Part shown: positions 19,499-28,448 of the stretch, piece by piece | Position numbering within the stretch: position 1 is the first letter of the stretch | How the letters are laid out: every line of letters begins with the position of its first letter | Origin: Pseudomonas huaxiensis | GTDB taxonomy: Bacteria > Pseudomonadota > Gammaproteobacteria > Pseudomonadales > Pseudomonadaceae | Reading direction: 5' to 3' | NCBI RefSeq assembly: GCF_003231275.1 | Contig: NZ_QKVL01000030.1 | Coordinates: 1-64,000 of the forward strand | Length of the DNA: 64,000 nt | Position numbers and translations under genes: made by a program | The notes under the pieces: model-generated | Told to the model about the DNA's origin: nothing | The model's input: only the letters and a program-made list of their open reading frames with translations | The model's database searches: none

Positions 19499-21985
19499 TC
19501 AGAAGTGGGTCAGGGTCAGGCCGAGCTTGTAGGTCGGGCCGTACTCTTCGTACTGGGAGTTGAACGAGCGGCGTCCGGTGTAGGTGTAGTAGGACTCGTC
19601 GGTGATGTTCTGCGCTTCGAAGGTCAGTTGCAGGTCCGGGGTGATGAAGTAGCCGGCCTTGAAGTCGACGAACAATTGGTCATCGGCATACAGGTCGTGG
19701 GCCTTGTCATCCGCAGCAGCCACTTCGGCCAGGAAGCTGGATTTGTAGTTGGCCGCGAGGCGCAGGCTGAGTTTTTCGTCTTCCCAGCCGAGGGTCAGGT
19801 TGCCGACGGTGTTGGACTGGTTCGGCAGGTCGATGCGCCGGGTCAGGCCCTGGCCCTCAATCTCGGCGCGGGACTTGCTCAGGGTCAGGTTGCTGCCCAG
19901 CAGCAGGCCGTTCCACGGCGCTGGCAGCCAGTCGAACTTCTGCGAGTAGGCCAGCTCAAGGCCGTAGAGTTTTGCGCTCTGGCCGTTGGCGAAGGTCTTG
20001 GCTTCGTCGAAGTCGACCCATTCGCCGCTGCCGGCAAGGTCGGTGCTGTAGACGAAGTTGTCGATGTCTTTGTAGAACACATACGCCGAGAGCACGCCGG
20101 CGCGGCCCAGGTAATGCTCGATGCCGAGGTCGAGGTTCATCGACTCCAGCGGCTTGAGGTCCGGGTTGCCGAAGCTCGCCTCGCCTTCGCTGTCATCGAT
20201 CATGAAGCCCGGCGCCAACTGGCCGAAGGTCGGGCGCACCACACTGTGGGTCCAGGCCGCGCGCAACTGGGTCTGCGGGGTGAACTGGTAGCGGGCGTGC
20301 AGGCCCGGCAGCCAGTGGTCGTAGCGCTTGCGGCTTTGCGTCGGGCTGTATTCGCCGTCGCGCAGGCCGGTGCCCTTGGCCTCGAACTCGGTGCCTTCGT
20401 AGCGAACCCCGGCAATGAAGCGCCAGGCGTCCACATCGAGGGTGTTCATCAGGTAGGCGGCGTTGATGTCTTCGCTCATCTGGAAATCGTTGATGCGCGA
20501 TTCCTCTTCGTCGTAGAAGGCGTTGCGGTCGAGGCCACCGATCAAGCCCTTGATCGCGCCCGCGCTGATGCCGTTGCCGAAGTTGCCGAGGGCGTAATCG
20601 ACCTTGCCGCTCTGGAAGCCGTCGAGGCTGAGGTCGTCGAAGTCGTCGTAGACCCAGACGTCGGTGTCGCTGCGTTTGTCGCGGCGGCTGGCCTTGGCGC
20701 CGAACTTGACCTGGGCGCTGTTGCCGCTCAGTTCGTAGTCGCGGGCGAGGTCCAGGCGGATGTTCTTTTCCTCGTCGCTGGAGTTGGCCTTTTCCCACTC
20801 CACCTTGTCCAGGGTGAACGCCTGCGGGTCGTAGAACGCCGAACCGGTGCTCAGGCGCGGTTTGCGCGTGCCGTCGAAGCCGACGTCGGCGAAGTCGCCC
20901 TCGAACTTGGCGTTGGCAATGCCGCCCGGATCGTTCTCGCTGGACTTGCTGTAGCCGACCTGGCCGCTGAGGGTCCAGGCGTCGATCAGGCGTTCGCCGC
21001 CGAACACGTAGGACTGGATTTCCTGGGTGTCTTCGCGGGATTTCAGCGAACGCCAGCCTTCGCCATCGCCGCGCTCGCCGGACAGTTGCGGGTCTTCGAA
21101 CTCAATGCCGGCGGCGTTGCGCGTCTCGGTGTCCTTGAAGCGGCTGTAGAGGGTGCGCAGGTAATAGCTGGAGAAATCGTCCGGGCGGTAATCGAAGTTG
21201 AGCCCGGCACCGGTGCGCTCGCGGCGGATGCGGTAGTCACGCTGCTCGGCTTCTTCCAGGCGCGGTTGGCCGTCTTCGAAATCCCAGGCGCCGCCGGTTT
21301 CGACGTTGTCCGAGCCGAAATCGCGCTGCTGCCAACTGAAGGCTGCAGCCACGCCGAAGTTATCGACGCCGTCGCCAAGGCTGAATTTGTTGCTGAAGGC
21401 GCCGGAGAATTTCGGGCTGTCCTGGCTGGTGTTCTTGTCGTGGCTGGCTTCGCCGCTGAGGGTGTAGAACAGCCCCGGATGGTCGTAGGCCGAGAGGCTT
21501 TCCACTTCGATGGTGCCGCCGAGCGAGTTGGCGTCCATGTCCGGGGTCAGGGTCTTGACCACCGACAGCGACTGCACCAGCTCGGTGGGCAGGACGTCCA
21601 GCGCCACGGCGCGGCGATCGCCTTCCGGAGCCGGCAGCAAGGTGCCGTTGATGGTCACGCTGTTGAGGTCGGGCCCGATGCCCCGCACGCTGACGAAGCG
21701 GCCTTCGCCCTGGTCGCGCTCCACTGACAGGCCGGGAATGCGCTGCAAGGCTTCGGCGGCGTTGTCGTCGGGCAACTGGCCGACGGCGTCGGCGTGGACC
21801 ACGCTGCGCACGGTGTCGGAGGCTTTTTGCTCCTTGAGCGCCTGGTCCATGCTGGCGGCCTGACCGACCACGTTGACGTGCTCGACCTTGTCGTCGGCGA
21901 AGGCCGGCAGGCTGGCGCCGATGGCCAGGCTCAACAGGCTGATCTTGAATCGCCGACGGTTGTCTGCGGGCTTGACGGTAACCAC
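19499..21985 (-). CDS. TonB-dependent receptor, phosphate-ester-linked
   Basis: The 828-aa receptor begins at GTG 21985, which has GGGGGAGC 6 bases upstream; the ATG at 22009 has no ribosome site. A signal peptide ends near PAFA, then comes a TonB box-like segment (VEHVNVVGQAAS), a plug with AEALQRIPGLSVERDQGEGRFVSVRGIGPDLNSVTINGTLL-type motifs of the carbohydrate/phosphoester receptor group, and a barrel ending LGLTLTHF. It heads the operon with phytase and exbBD-tonB. I infer uptake of phytate, its hydrolysis products or another organophosphate rather than iron: a Pho-type box, not a Fur box, lies upstream. Confidence 0.88.
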   Translation of the reverse strand: MVTVKPADNRRRFKISLLSLAIGASLPAFADDKVEHVNVVGQAASMDQALKEQKASDTVRSVVHADAVGQLPDDNAAEALQRIPGLSVERDQGEGRFVSVRGIGPDLNSVTINGTLLPAPEGDRRAVALDVLPTELVQSLSVVKTLTPDMDANSLGGTIEVESLSAYDHPGLFYTLSGEASHDKNTSQDSPKFSGAFSNKFSLGDGVDNFGVAAAFSWQQRDFGSDNVETGGAWDFEDGQPRLEEAEQRDYRIRRERTGAGLNFDYRPDDFSSYYLRTLYSRFKDTETRNAAGIEFEDPQLSGERGDGEGWRSLKSREDTQEIQSYVFGGERLIDAWTLSGQVGYSKSSENDPGGIANAKFEGDFADVGFDGTRKPRLSTGSAFYDPQAFTLDKVEWEKANSSDEEKNIRLDLARDYELSGNSAQVKFGAKASRRDKRSDTDVWVYDDFDDLSLDGFQSGKVDYALGNFGNGISAGAIKGLIGGLDRNAFYDEEESRINDFQMSEDINAAYLMNTLDVDAWRFIAGVRYEGTEFEAKGTGLRDGEYSPTQSRKRYDHWLPGLHARYQFTPQTQLRAAWTHSVVRPTFGQLAPGFMIDDSEGEASFGNPDLKPLESMNLDLGIEHYLGRAGVLSAYVFYKDIDNFVYSTDLAGSGEWVDFDEAKTFANGQSAKLYGLELAYSQKFDWLPAPWNGLLLGSNLTLSKSRAEIEGQGLTRRIDLPNQSNTVGNLTLGWEDEKLSLRLAANYKSSFLAEVAAADDKAHDLYADDQLFVDFKAGYFITPDLQLTFEAQNITDESYYTYTGRRSFNSQYEEYGPTYKLGLTLTHF

Positions 21986-22054
21986 GATAACGCTCCCCCT
22001 GAAGTCCATCCGCCACGTCGGGGCGGAAACTGCAGGGCACGCTAGGGGTGGTGT

Positions 22055-22072
22055 GTGGCAGATCTGTGACAG
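22055..22072 (-). promoter_or_regulatory. Pho box upstream of TonB receptor-phytase operon
   Basis: On the minus strand the site reads CTGTCAC AGAT CTGCCAC, two 7-bp half sites with a 4-base spacer, close to the PhoB consensus of two CTGTCAT repeats. It lies 70 bases upstream of the receptor's GTG. It predicts induction in phosphate starvation. Confidence 0.65.
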
Positions 22073-22153
22073 GGATTTTTGTGCGGGCTGAATCGGATCG
22101 TTTTCACCGGGTTTTCAAGGAAATCTGGGCTGAAATGACCTCCTTTGGCTTTG

Positions 22154-22238
22154 GGGCCTCATCGCTGGCAAGCCAGCTCCCACAGGGTCCGGGCGTGCAC
22201 AAGACCCTGTGGGAGCTGGCTTGCCAGCGATGAGGCCC
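22154..22238. repeat. REP pair (36-nt perfect inverted repeat)
   Basis: Positions 22154-22189 and 22203-22238 are perfect 36-nt inverted copies separated by 13 bases. The core word ATCGCTGGCAAGCCAGCTCC is the widespread REP of fluorescent pseudomonads. It lies between the two divergent Pho-box promoters and could insulate them or form a cruciform. Confidence 0.85.
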
Positions 22239-22292
22239 TCAAAAAACCAACAGAATTTTCACATTTGCCACCACCCAAATAGACCCCCTCCC

Positions 22293-22310
22293 CTGTAACC
22301 CAACCGTCAT
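22293..22310 (+). promoter_or_regulatory. Pho box upstream of phosphoesterase gene
   Basis: CTGTAAC CCAA CCGTCAT matches the two-half-site PhoB consensus with a 4-base spacer, 48 bases before the ATG of the metallophosphoesterase. With the oppositely oriented site at 22055-22072 it suggests co-induction of both arms. Confidence 0.6.
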
Positions 22311-22358
22311 TCGCCTTTGTTTCCTTGGCCGCCACTACCCATCAATCAAGGATCTTTC

Positions 22359-23756
22359 ATGTCCCGCTTGAGCCTGCTGGCCCTCGCCCTCGCCGCCTGC
22401 CTCGGCCACGCCGTTGCCGAGCCGTTGCCCCACTCCCCCGGCGCGCCCTACGCCGCCAGCGGCCTGGCCGATCGCATCGTGCTGACCCCGGGCGCCAACC
22501 CGGCGCGGGAAATGGCCGTGACCTTCCGCACCAACACCCGCCAGGACGCCAGCCAACTGCAACTGGCCCCGGCCCTGGACGGTCCGCAACTGGAGAAACG
22601 CGCGCGCCTGCTGGAAGGCAGCAGCCAGGCGCTGGACACCGAGAACGGCGCGGCGCTCTATCACCAGATTCGCCTGAGCGACCTGCAACCGGACAGCGCC
22701 TACGTCTACCGGGTCAAGGGCGCCGAGGGCTGGAGCGAGTGGCTGCAGTTCCGCACCGCGGCCGAAGGCTTCAAGCCGTTCCGCTTCATCTACCTCGGCG
22801 ACACCCAGAACGACATCCTCTCCATCGCCTCGCGCAGCATCCGTCAGGCCCTGCACGCCACTGCCAGCCCGGCGCTGGTGGTGCATGCCGGCGACCTCAC
22901 CTCCCAGCGTGACGACCTGGTGCATGACGACGAATGGGGCGAATGGAACCAGGCCGGCGGCTTCCACTACGCCGGCGTGCCGCAAGTGGTCGCCGCCGGT
23001 AACCACGAATACCTCGACAGCCTCAACCCCGACGGCAGCGAAAGCCGCACCCTCGGTCCGCACTGGGCAAAACAGTTCGCCGTGCCGGACAACGGCGTCA
23101 GCGGGCTGAAGAGCACCACCTACGTCACCGACTACCAGGGTGTGCGCTTTATCGTCCTCGACGGCACCGCCGCCCTCGACCTGAACACCCTCGACCAGCA
23201 GAGCCAGTGGCTGGAACAACGCCTCAAGGAAAGCAAGGCGCGCTGGAAGGTGGTGGTGACCCATCAGCCGATCTTCACCTGCGCCCGGCCGCAAGATACC
23301 GAACCGCTGAAAGCCGCATGGAAACCCCTGTTCGAACGCTATTCGGTGGACTTGGTGCTGCAAGGTCACGACCACTGCTACAGCCGCCTGAGCAACGAAA
23401 ACGGTCGCGCTGCGGCAAAACAGGCGCAGGCCGCCGGCAAGGTGCAGGGACCGGTGTACATGGTCTCGGTGGCCGGCTCGAAGATGTACGGCGTCAACGA
23501 CCGCGCGCGTAAACAGCCGGACCGCAGCGCCGAGGAAACCCAGCTCTACCAGACCGTCGAAGTCGGCGCCTCGCGCCTGGAAGTGCGCAGCTTCACCGCC
23601 AGCGGGCGGCTGTATGACGCCTTCGACCTGACCCGCGACAAGCAGGGCCGCAACCGCCTGAGCGAGCCGGCCAAACAACTGCCAGCGGAGCGCTTCTGCA
23701 ACGGCGCACAAGGCCCGGACCAATTGCCGTGCAAGTCGCGGGACAAGAGTCTGTAA
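22359..23756 (+). CDS. Purple-acid-phosphatase-like metallophosphoesterase
   Basis: The 465-aa exported protein (signal peptide MSRLSLLALALAACLGHAVA) has an N-terminal fibronectin-III-like domain of about residues 35-140 and a calcineurin-like phosphoesterase domain. All metal-ligand motifs are present in order: YLGDTQND, HAGDLTSQ, GNHEY, VTHQPIF and GHDHCYSR. Members hydrolyse phosphomonoesters in the periplasm or outside. AAGGAT precedes the ATG at 22359. A Pho box lies upstream and the phytase operon is divergent, so it probably acts in the same organic-phosphate pathway. Confidence 0.9.
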   Translation: MSRLSLLALALAACLGHAVAEPLPHSPGAPYAASGLADRIVLTPGANPAREMAVTFRTNTRQDASQLQLAPALDGPQLEKRARLLEGSSQALDTENGAALYHQIRLSDLQPDSAYVYRVKGAEGWSEWLQFRTAAEGFKPFRFIYLGDTQNDILSIASRSIRQALHATASPALVVHAGDLTSQRDDLVHDDEWGEWNQAGGFHYAGVPQVVAAGNHEYLDSLNPDGSESRTLGPHWAKQFAVPDNGVSGLKSTTYVTDYQGVRFIVLDGTAALDLNTLDQQSQWLEQRLKESKARWKVVVTHQPIFTCARPQDTEPLKAAWKPLFERYSVDLVLQGHDHCYSRLSNENGRAAAKQAQAAGKVQGPVYMVSVAGSKMYGVNDRARKQPDRSAEETQLYQTVEVGASRLEVRSFTASGRLYDAFDLTRDKQGRNRLSEPAKQLPAERFCNGAQGPDQLPCKSRDKSL

Positions 23757-23809
23757 CAGCGTTGTGATATCGGTCGGGCACGCTGGGCGGGCCCGGCCCG
23801 GAGACGTTC

Positions 23810-24730
23810 ATGAAATCACTGCTGAAACTGCACACCCTCACCTTCGTCGGCCTCGCCGTCGCGGCCAACCTCGGCCTGCAGCTTTACCTGGCCTTCGGCG
23901 AGGTAAAACCGTGGGAGCAGATCAACTGGATGGACGTGATCGGCGAAGGCGGCTCGGGGCTGATCTGGCTGATCTGGCTGGTGATGCTGATGCGCAGCCG
24001 CCCCGCCGGGCGGGTCACCCGCATGCTCGCCGTGGGCATGGCTTGCGTATGTTTTTCCTGGTGGATGGACGTGCTCGACGAATTCATCCGCCTGGCGCCC
24101 GGCGCGGTCTGGGACAACTGGCTGGAAACCGCGCCGATGCCCGTGGGCCTGGTGCTGGTGACCTTCGGCATCTATCACCTGCACCAGGAACAACAGGCGA
24201 TCAACGCGCAGATGCGCAAGCGCGAGGGGCTGTTTCGCGAGCACCTGCTGTTCGACAAACTCACCCCGCTGGGCGGCGCCCAATATCTGCGCCAGCACGT
24301 GCAAAGGGCACTGGAACAGGCCAGCCACGAGCAACAACCGTTGTCGCTGGTGGTGCTGGATATCGACGATTTCAGCGCAGTGAATCTGCTCCACGGCGAG
24401 GCAGAGGGTGATCACCTGCTGCAAGTGCTGGCGCAACTGCTGCTGCTCAACCTGCGCCAGCAGGACGTGCTGTGCCGCCTGGCTGGCGACCGTTTCGTGG
24501 TGGTCATGCCCAACACCGGTGAAACCCAGGCGCGCTGGCTGGCCGATGAGCTGCAACAGGCGGTGGCAAGCCTGGCGCACAAGACCCGCCGCCACGGCGA
24601 GCGCCTGCACCTGCGCGCCAGCGTGGCGGTGGCGATGGCCTATGAGGACGACGTCGAAAGCCTGCTCAAACGGGTCAACCTGGGCATTGCCAAAGCCAAG
24701 CGGCAGACGCCGCGCAAGGGGGCGGCATGA
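23810..24730 (+). CDS. Membrane GGDEF protein with degenerate active site
   Basis: The 306-aa protein has about four N-terminal transmembrane segments (residues 8-120) and a C-terminal GGDEF-fold domain (about 150-300). The catalytic signature is AGDRF at 225-229 instead of GGDEF, so cyclase activity is unlikely. The inhibitory-site motif RxxD is kept as RQQD at 216-219, exactly five residues before the signature, the spacing used to bind c-di-GMP. A c-di-GMP receptor role is inferred. GGAG precedes the ATG. Its stop overlaps the start of an AraC regulator gene (ATGA), implying coupled function. Confidence 0.85.
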   Translation: MKSLLKLHTLTFVGLAVAANLGLQLYLAFGEVKPWEQINWMDVIGEGGSGLIWLIWLVMLMRSRPAGRVTRMLAVGMACVCFSWWMDVLDEFIRLAPGAVWDNWLETAPMPVGLVLVTFGIYHLHQEQQAINAQMRKREGLFREHLLFDKLTPLGGAQYLRQHVQRALEQASHEQQPLSLVVLDIDDFSAVNLLHGEAEGDHLLQVLAQLLLLNLRQQDVLCRLAGDRFVVVMPNTGETQARWLADELQQAVASLAHKTRRHGERLHLRASVAVAMAYEDDVESLLKRVNLGIAKAKRQTPRKGAA

Positions 24731-25746
24731 CCGGCTACGAGCGTGACCAGCGCTTTATCATCGGGCACTTCCAGCCTGCGGCGCTGATCGACCTGGCGCT
24801 ATCCCGGGGCATCGACAGCCACCGCCTGCTGCGCGGTTGCGAAGTGTTCTACGAGGACATCAGCCAGGGCCGGGCGAAGTTCAGCCAGGAGCAATTCCTG
24901 ACCCTGATCGACAACGCCCGGCGCCTGCTGGATGCCGACGACAGCGCCTTCCTGTTCGGCCAGCGCCTGCTTCCCGGGCATTACGGCGAAGCCAGCCAGA
25001 CCTTGTTGCACGCCGGCAACCTGTACCAGGCGCTGGAAAACCTCTGCGAATTCCACAGCCTGCTCAGTCCGTTGCTGACGCCACGGCTATTGCTGGAAGA
25101 ACACTACCTGCACCTGTACTGGCAGGACGGTTGCGGTGCCGGCAACCAAGGGCAGTTTCTCGGCGAAGCCTGCCTGAGCGCGGTGCTGGCGATGAGTCGG
25201 CGGCTGACCGGCGAGCACCTGCCGTGGCGCATCCAGTGCGCCTGGAGCGAACCGCGACATATCGAGCAGTACTGGGTGTACCTGGGGGAAGAGGTGCGTT
25301 TCGATGCGCAACTGACGTTGCTGTCACTGCCGCGCGAATACCTGCATCGGCCACTGCCCGACGTCGCCACCACCCCGGGGTTGGTGGCGCGTCAAGCCTG
25401 CCTGGAACAACTGGCTGCGCTGGAGGGCGGCGCGAGCTTTCTCGACCGCCTGTACGATCACCTGCACAGCCACATTCATGAACCGATCAACCTTGATCGC
25501 GTAGCGGCTGCGTTTGGCATGAGCCCGACCACTCTGAAGCGCAAACTGCACAAGCACGGCACCCACTTCCAGCAGCAACTGGACCTGGTGCGCCGGCATG
25601 TGGCGCTGTACCTGTACCAGATGAAGGGCTACACCAACGAAGAGGTGTGCAACTACCTGAGGTTCAGCGACACCACCAATTTCCGCCGCTCGTTCAAGCG
25701 CTGGACGGGATTGACGCCGAGTGGGTTGGCGCGGTGGTTTGGGTAG
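24727..25746 (+). CDS. AraC-family transcriptional regulator
   Basis: The 339-aa protein has an N-terminal Arabinose_bd-type ligand domain (residues about 20-200) and a C-terminal double HTH of the AraC/XylS type (about 235-335). The latter contains INLDRVAAAFGMSPTTLKRKLHKHG and the second-helix signature GYTNEEVCNYLRFSDTTNFRRSFKRWTGLTPS. It overlaps the degenerate GGDEF gene by 4 bases and is therefore translated with it. Targets are not visible; the nearby siderophore receptor is convergent, and the Pho genes upstream are in the same orientation. The pair may link c-di-GMP or a membrane signal to gene expression. Confidence 0.88.
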   Translation: MTGYERDQRFIIGHFQPAALIDLALSRGIDSHRLLRGCEVFYEDISQGRAKFSQEQFLTLIDNARRLLDADDSAFLFGQRLLPGHYGEASQTLLHAGNLYQALENLCEFHSLLSPLLTPRLLLEEHYLHLYWQDGCGAGNQGQFLGEACLSAVLAMSRRLTGEHLPWRIQCAWSEPRHIEQYWVYLGEEVRFDAQLTLLSLPREYLHRPLPDVATTPGLVARQACLEQLAALEGGASFLDRLYDHLHSHIHEPINLDRVAAAFGMSPTTLKRKLHKHGTHFQQQLDLVRRHVALYLYQMKGYTNEEVCNYLRFSDTTNFRRSFKRWTGLTPSGLARWFG

Positions 25747-25758
25747 CCGAGGTGTCTT

Positions 25759-25838
25759 ATCGCGAGCAAGCTCGCTCCTACAGTTCCATTTAAAGACCCA
25801 TGGCACCGAAAAACTGTAGGCGCGAGCTTGCTCGCGAT
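25759..25838. repeat. REP pair between convergent genes
   Basis: ATCGCGAGCAAGCTCGCTCC at 25759-25778, extending to CTACAGTT, is repeated in inverted form at 25812-25838 with one mismatch. This is a second REP family, different from that at 22154. It lies between the ends of the AraC and siderophore-receptor genes and may serve as a terminator or gyrase/IHF site. Confidence 0.8.
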
Positions 25839-25854
25839 GCCCCTTACCCCTCAA

Positions 25855-28332
25855 TCACCAGTCATACGTCATCTGCACCGAAGCCACCCGCTCCTGCCCG
25901 TAGTAGCAGCCGAACGCGTAGTTGCAGTCCGACACATACTCCCGGTCAAACAGGTTCTGCACGTTCAAGCTGGCCTGCAAACCGCGCAGGCTCGGGTCGA
26001 AGCGGCTCAGGTCGTAGCGCACGGTGGCGTCGTATACCACATAGGCCGGGACGTCGAAGGAGTTCGCCGAATCGCCCGGCTTGCGCCCGGTGTAGCGCGC
26101 ACCCGCACCCACGGTCAGGCCGTCGACGCCGACGCCGGTGAAGTGGTAATCCGCCCACAGGCTCGCCGATACCGGTGCCTGGGACTCGTTGCGGTTGCCT
26201 TGATCACCGTAGGTGCTCTTGGTGTAGAACGAGTCGATGTAGGTCGCCGCCGCCAGCAGGTCGATATTCTCGATGCTGGATTTCACTTCCAGCTCTACCC
26301 CGCGTGAACGCACCTCGCCACTCTGCGCCTGGTACTGCGGGTACTCGGTGTCGCCGGTGAGCACGTTCTTCTGCTTGACCTGGAACACCGACGCGGTGAT
26401 CAGGGTCTTCTCCAGCGGCTGGTATTTCAGCCCTACTTCGTACTGCTCGCCCTCAGTCGGTTCGAAGGCTTTGCCACCACGCTCTGGCGCGGCGGTGCCG
26501 ATGGTCGGCAGGAAGGATTGCGAGTAGCTGACATAAGGCGCCAGGCCGAACTCGGTGACGTAGGTCAGGCCGACACGCCCGGTGAATTTGTTGTCACGCT
26601 GCGAGGCGATGGAGTGGGCCAGCAGGTCCTTGTTGTCGATCTCGGCCCAGTCCTGGCGACCGCCCACAGTCAGGATCCACTGGTCGAGGCGGATCTGGTC
26701 CTGGAAGTACAGGCCAGTCTGGCGCACGGTGTTGTCCCATTTGGTGTCGAGCACCGGAGTGACGCTGGAGCTGTCGAAGTTGTTCTTGCCGTAGAGGTTC
26801 ACCGGCAACACGTTGTAGGCGTTGTAGCCATCGTACTCACGGGTGAAGTGACGGTAGTCGACGCCGGTCAGGGTCGTGTGCTGCAAGGCACCGGTGGCGA
26901 ATTTGTACTCCAGGTTGTTATCGACCGTGTAGGCGATGTTGTGCTGGCGCCAGTCGAGCTTGACCCGGTTGGCCTGGGTGTAGTCGGTCACGTTGTTGGC
27001 GTCAGTGACGAAACTGCGCAGGTAGAAGCCCTTGTAGCGGTCGCGCACGTCGGTATAGCGGGCGGTGGAACGAAAGCTCAGGTCGTCGCTGAAGGCGTGG
27101 CTGAAGTCATAGCCGGCGATGTACTGGTTGCGCTTGTAGTCGTTGTAGTGCGAGTCGCCAGAGAAGAAATTGCGGTCGATGCGCTCGCCATTCGGGCCGC
27201 GATCAAGGGAGCCGATACGCGGCAGCGACTGGTAGTCGGTCAGGCCGTCATCGCGCTGGATCTGCGCCAGCAGCGTCAGCGAGGTGCTGTCATTCGGCGT
27301 CCAGGTCAGACTCGGCGCCAGCAGCAGGCGTTCACTGTGAGTGTGGTCAACCTGATCGTTGCCTTTGCTGCTGACCCCGATCAGCCGATAGCTGAAGGCG
27401 CCCTGCTCGTCCAGCGGACCGCTGCTGTCGAAGGCACCGTTGACCCGGTTGTAGCTGCCAGCACCGAGCTTGATCTGATTGCGCGCTTCGCGGGTCGGGC
27501 GCTTGGACACCAGGTTGATCAGGCCACCCGGCTGGTTCTGGCCGAACAGCACCGAGGATGGGCCCTTGAGCACTTCAATGCGCTCCAGGGTGTACGGATC
27601 GATCTGCGGCGCGCCACCCAGGCTGCCGGCATACGGCACATAGGCGCCGTCGAAGTACAGTGGGGTCGGCGCGAAGCCACGGCTGGTGATTTCATCAGCA
27701 ATCGAGTTGCGGTCAGTGAAGCCGCCGGTGCTCAGGCCCGGGGTGTAGCGCAGGGCCTGGGTCAGGTTGCGTGCGCCCTGGTTCTGCACCTGCTCGGCGG
27801 TGACCACGTTGATCGCCTGGGGGATTTCCAGGATCGGCGTGTCGGTCTTGGTGGCGGTGGCGCTACGGGTGGCGACATAGCCGTCCACCGGGCCCCAGGC
27901 CGATTCGACCGCGGTACTGTTGATACTGGTGCTGTCCAGTTGCAGGGAACCGTCGCTGACCGCTGGCAACAGTGAGTAGCTGCCGTTGGCCTGACGCACC
28001 ACTTGCAGGCGACTGCCCGCCAGCAACTGGCGCAGACCGGCGTCGACGCCGTAGCGACCGCGCAGGCCCGGCGATTTCAGCCCGCGGGCGTGGGCCGGGT
28101 CGAAGGACACGGTGACGCCAGCGGTGGCGGCAAATTGAGTCAGCGCGGCGTCCAGCTGCCCGGCCGGAATATCGAAGGCGGCTTCGGCGCGGCTTTCAGC
28201 CATGGCCGGCGCAGCGCCCACCAGCATCACGGCTGGCGTCGCCAATGCGGCGCCCAGCAGCGCGCCATGAATGGCTCGGCTCAGCGCGGAAGTTTTCGGT
28301 ACAGCGGACATGCGGTCAGTGGAACGGGACAT
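25855..28332 (-). CDS. TonB-dependent siderophore receptor with STN signalling domain
   Basis: The 825-aa receptor has a signal peptide ending APAMA, a secretin/TonB short N-terminal (STN) domain of about residues 50-120 (FDIPAGQLDAALTQFAATAGVTVSF), a plug (ETSRGFAPTPLYF-like segment and LERIEVLKGPSSVLFGQNQPGGLINLVSKRP) and a siderophore-type barrel ending VQMTYDW. STN domains pass ligand occupancy to a FecR protein, whose gene lies immediately upstream with a FecI sigma. This layout is that of ferrichrome (Fiu) or ferrioxamine (Fox) systems of Pseudomonas; which of the two cannot be settled here. AAGGAAA precedes the ATG. A weak Fur-like site lies upstream. Confidence 0.9.
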   Translation of the reverse strand: MSRSTDRMSAVPKTSALSRAIHGALLGAALATPAVMLVGAAPAMAESRAEAAFDIPAGQLDAALTQFAATAGVTVSFDPAHARGLKSPGLRGRYGVDAGLRQLLAGSRLQVVRQANGSYSLLPAVSDGSLQLDSTSINSTAVESAWGPVDGYVATRSATATKTDTPILEIPQAINVVTAEQVQNQGARNLTQALRYTPGLSTGGFTDRNSIADEITSRGFAPTPLYFDGAYVPYAGSLGGAPQIDPYTLERIEVLKGPSSVLFGQNQPGGLINLVSKRPTREARNQIKLGAGSYNRVNGAFDSSGPLDEQGAFSYRLIGVSSKGNDQVDHTHSERLLLAPSLTWTPNDSTSLTLLAQIQRDDGLTDYQSLPRIGSLDRGPNGERIDRNFFSGDSHYNDYKRNQYIAGYDFSHAFSDDLSFRSTARYTDVRDRYKGFYLRSFVTDANNVTDYTQANRVKLDWRQHNIAYTVDNNLEYKFATGALQHTTLTGVDYRHFTREYDGYNAYNVLPVNLYGKNNFDSSSVTPVLDTKWDNTVRQTGLYFQDQIRLDQWILTVGGRQDWAEIDNKDLLAHSIASQRDNKFTGRVGLTYVTEFGLAPYVSYSQSFLPTIGTAAPERGGKAFEPTEGEQYEVGLKYQPLEKTLITASVFQVKQKNVLTGDTEYPQYQAQSGEVRSRGVELEVKSSIENIDLLAAATYIDSFYTKSTYGDQGNRNESQAPVSASLWADYHFTGVGVDGLTVGAGARYTGRKPGDSANSFDVPAYVVYDATVRYDLSRFDPSLRGLQASLNVQNLFDREYVSDCNYAFGCYYGQERVASVQMTYDW

Positions 28333-28400
28333 GCGGTTTCCTTTCGCCCTGTGGCAGTGATGAACGGCGTCTCTGTGGCGCCTCTACCTACAAGTCGAAG

Positions 28401-28419
28401 CTGGATGAGAATCGATAAC
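28401..28419 (-). promoter_or_regulatory. Weak Fur-like box upstream of siderophore receptor
   Basis: Eleven of 19 positions match the Fur consensus (ATGAGAATC core). In FecI-type systems the receptor promoter is mainly read by the dedicated sigma factor, so the match may be coincidental. Confidence 0.35.
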
Positions 28420-28448
28420 CCCTGATCGCAATTTTTTTGAAAGAAAAT

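Noticed and set aside
19430..21727. 765-codon plus-strand frame opposite the TonB receptor
   Set aside because: Composition is typical of a GC-driven shadow (Val/Ala/Gly/Gln-rich without domain pattern), while the minus strand has a complete receptor.
22154..22238. CRISPR-like or transposon inverted repeats
   Set aside because: Only a single inverted pair is present with no spacers or transposase; it is a REP pair.
26518..27975. 485-codon plus-strand frame opposite the siderophore receptor
   Set aside because: Shadow of a high-GC gene; no ribosome site and no family pattern.
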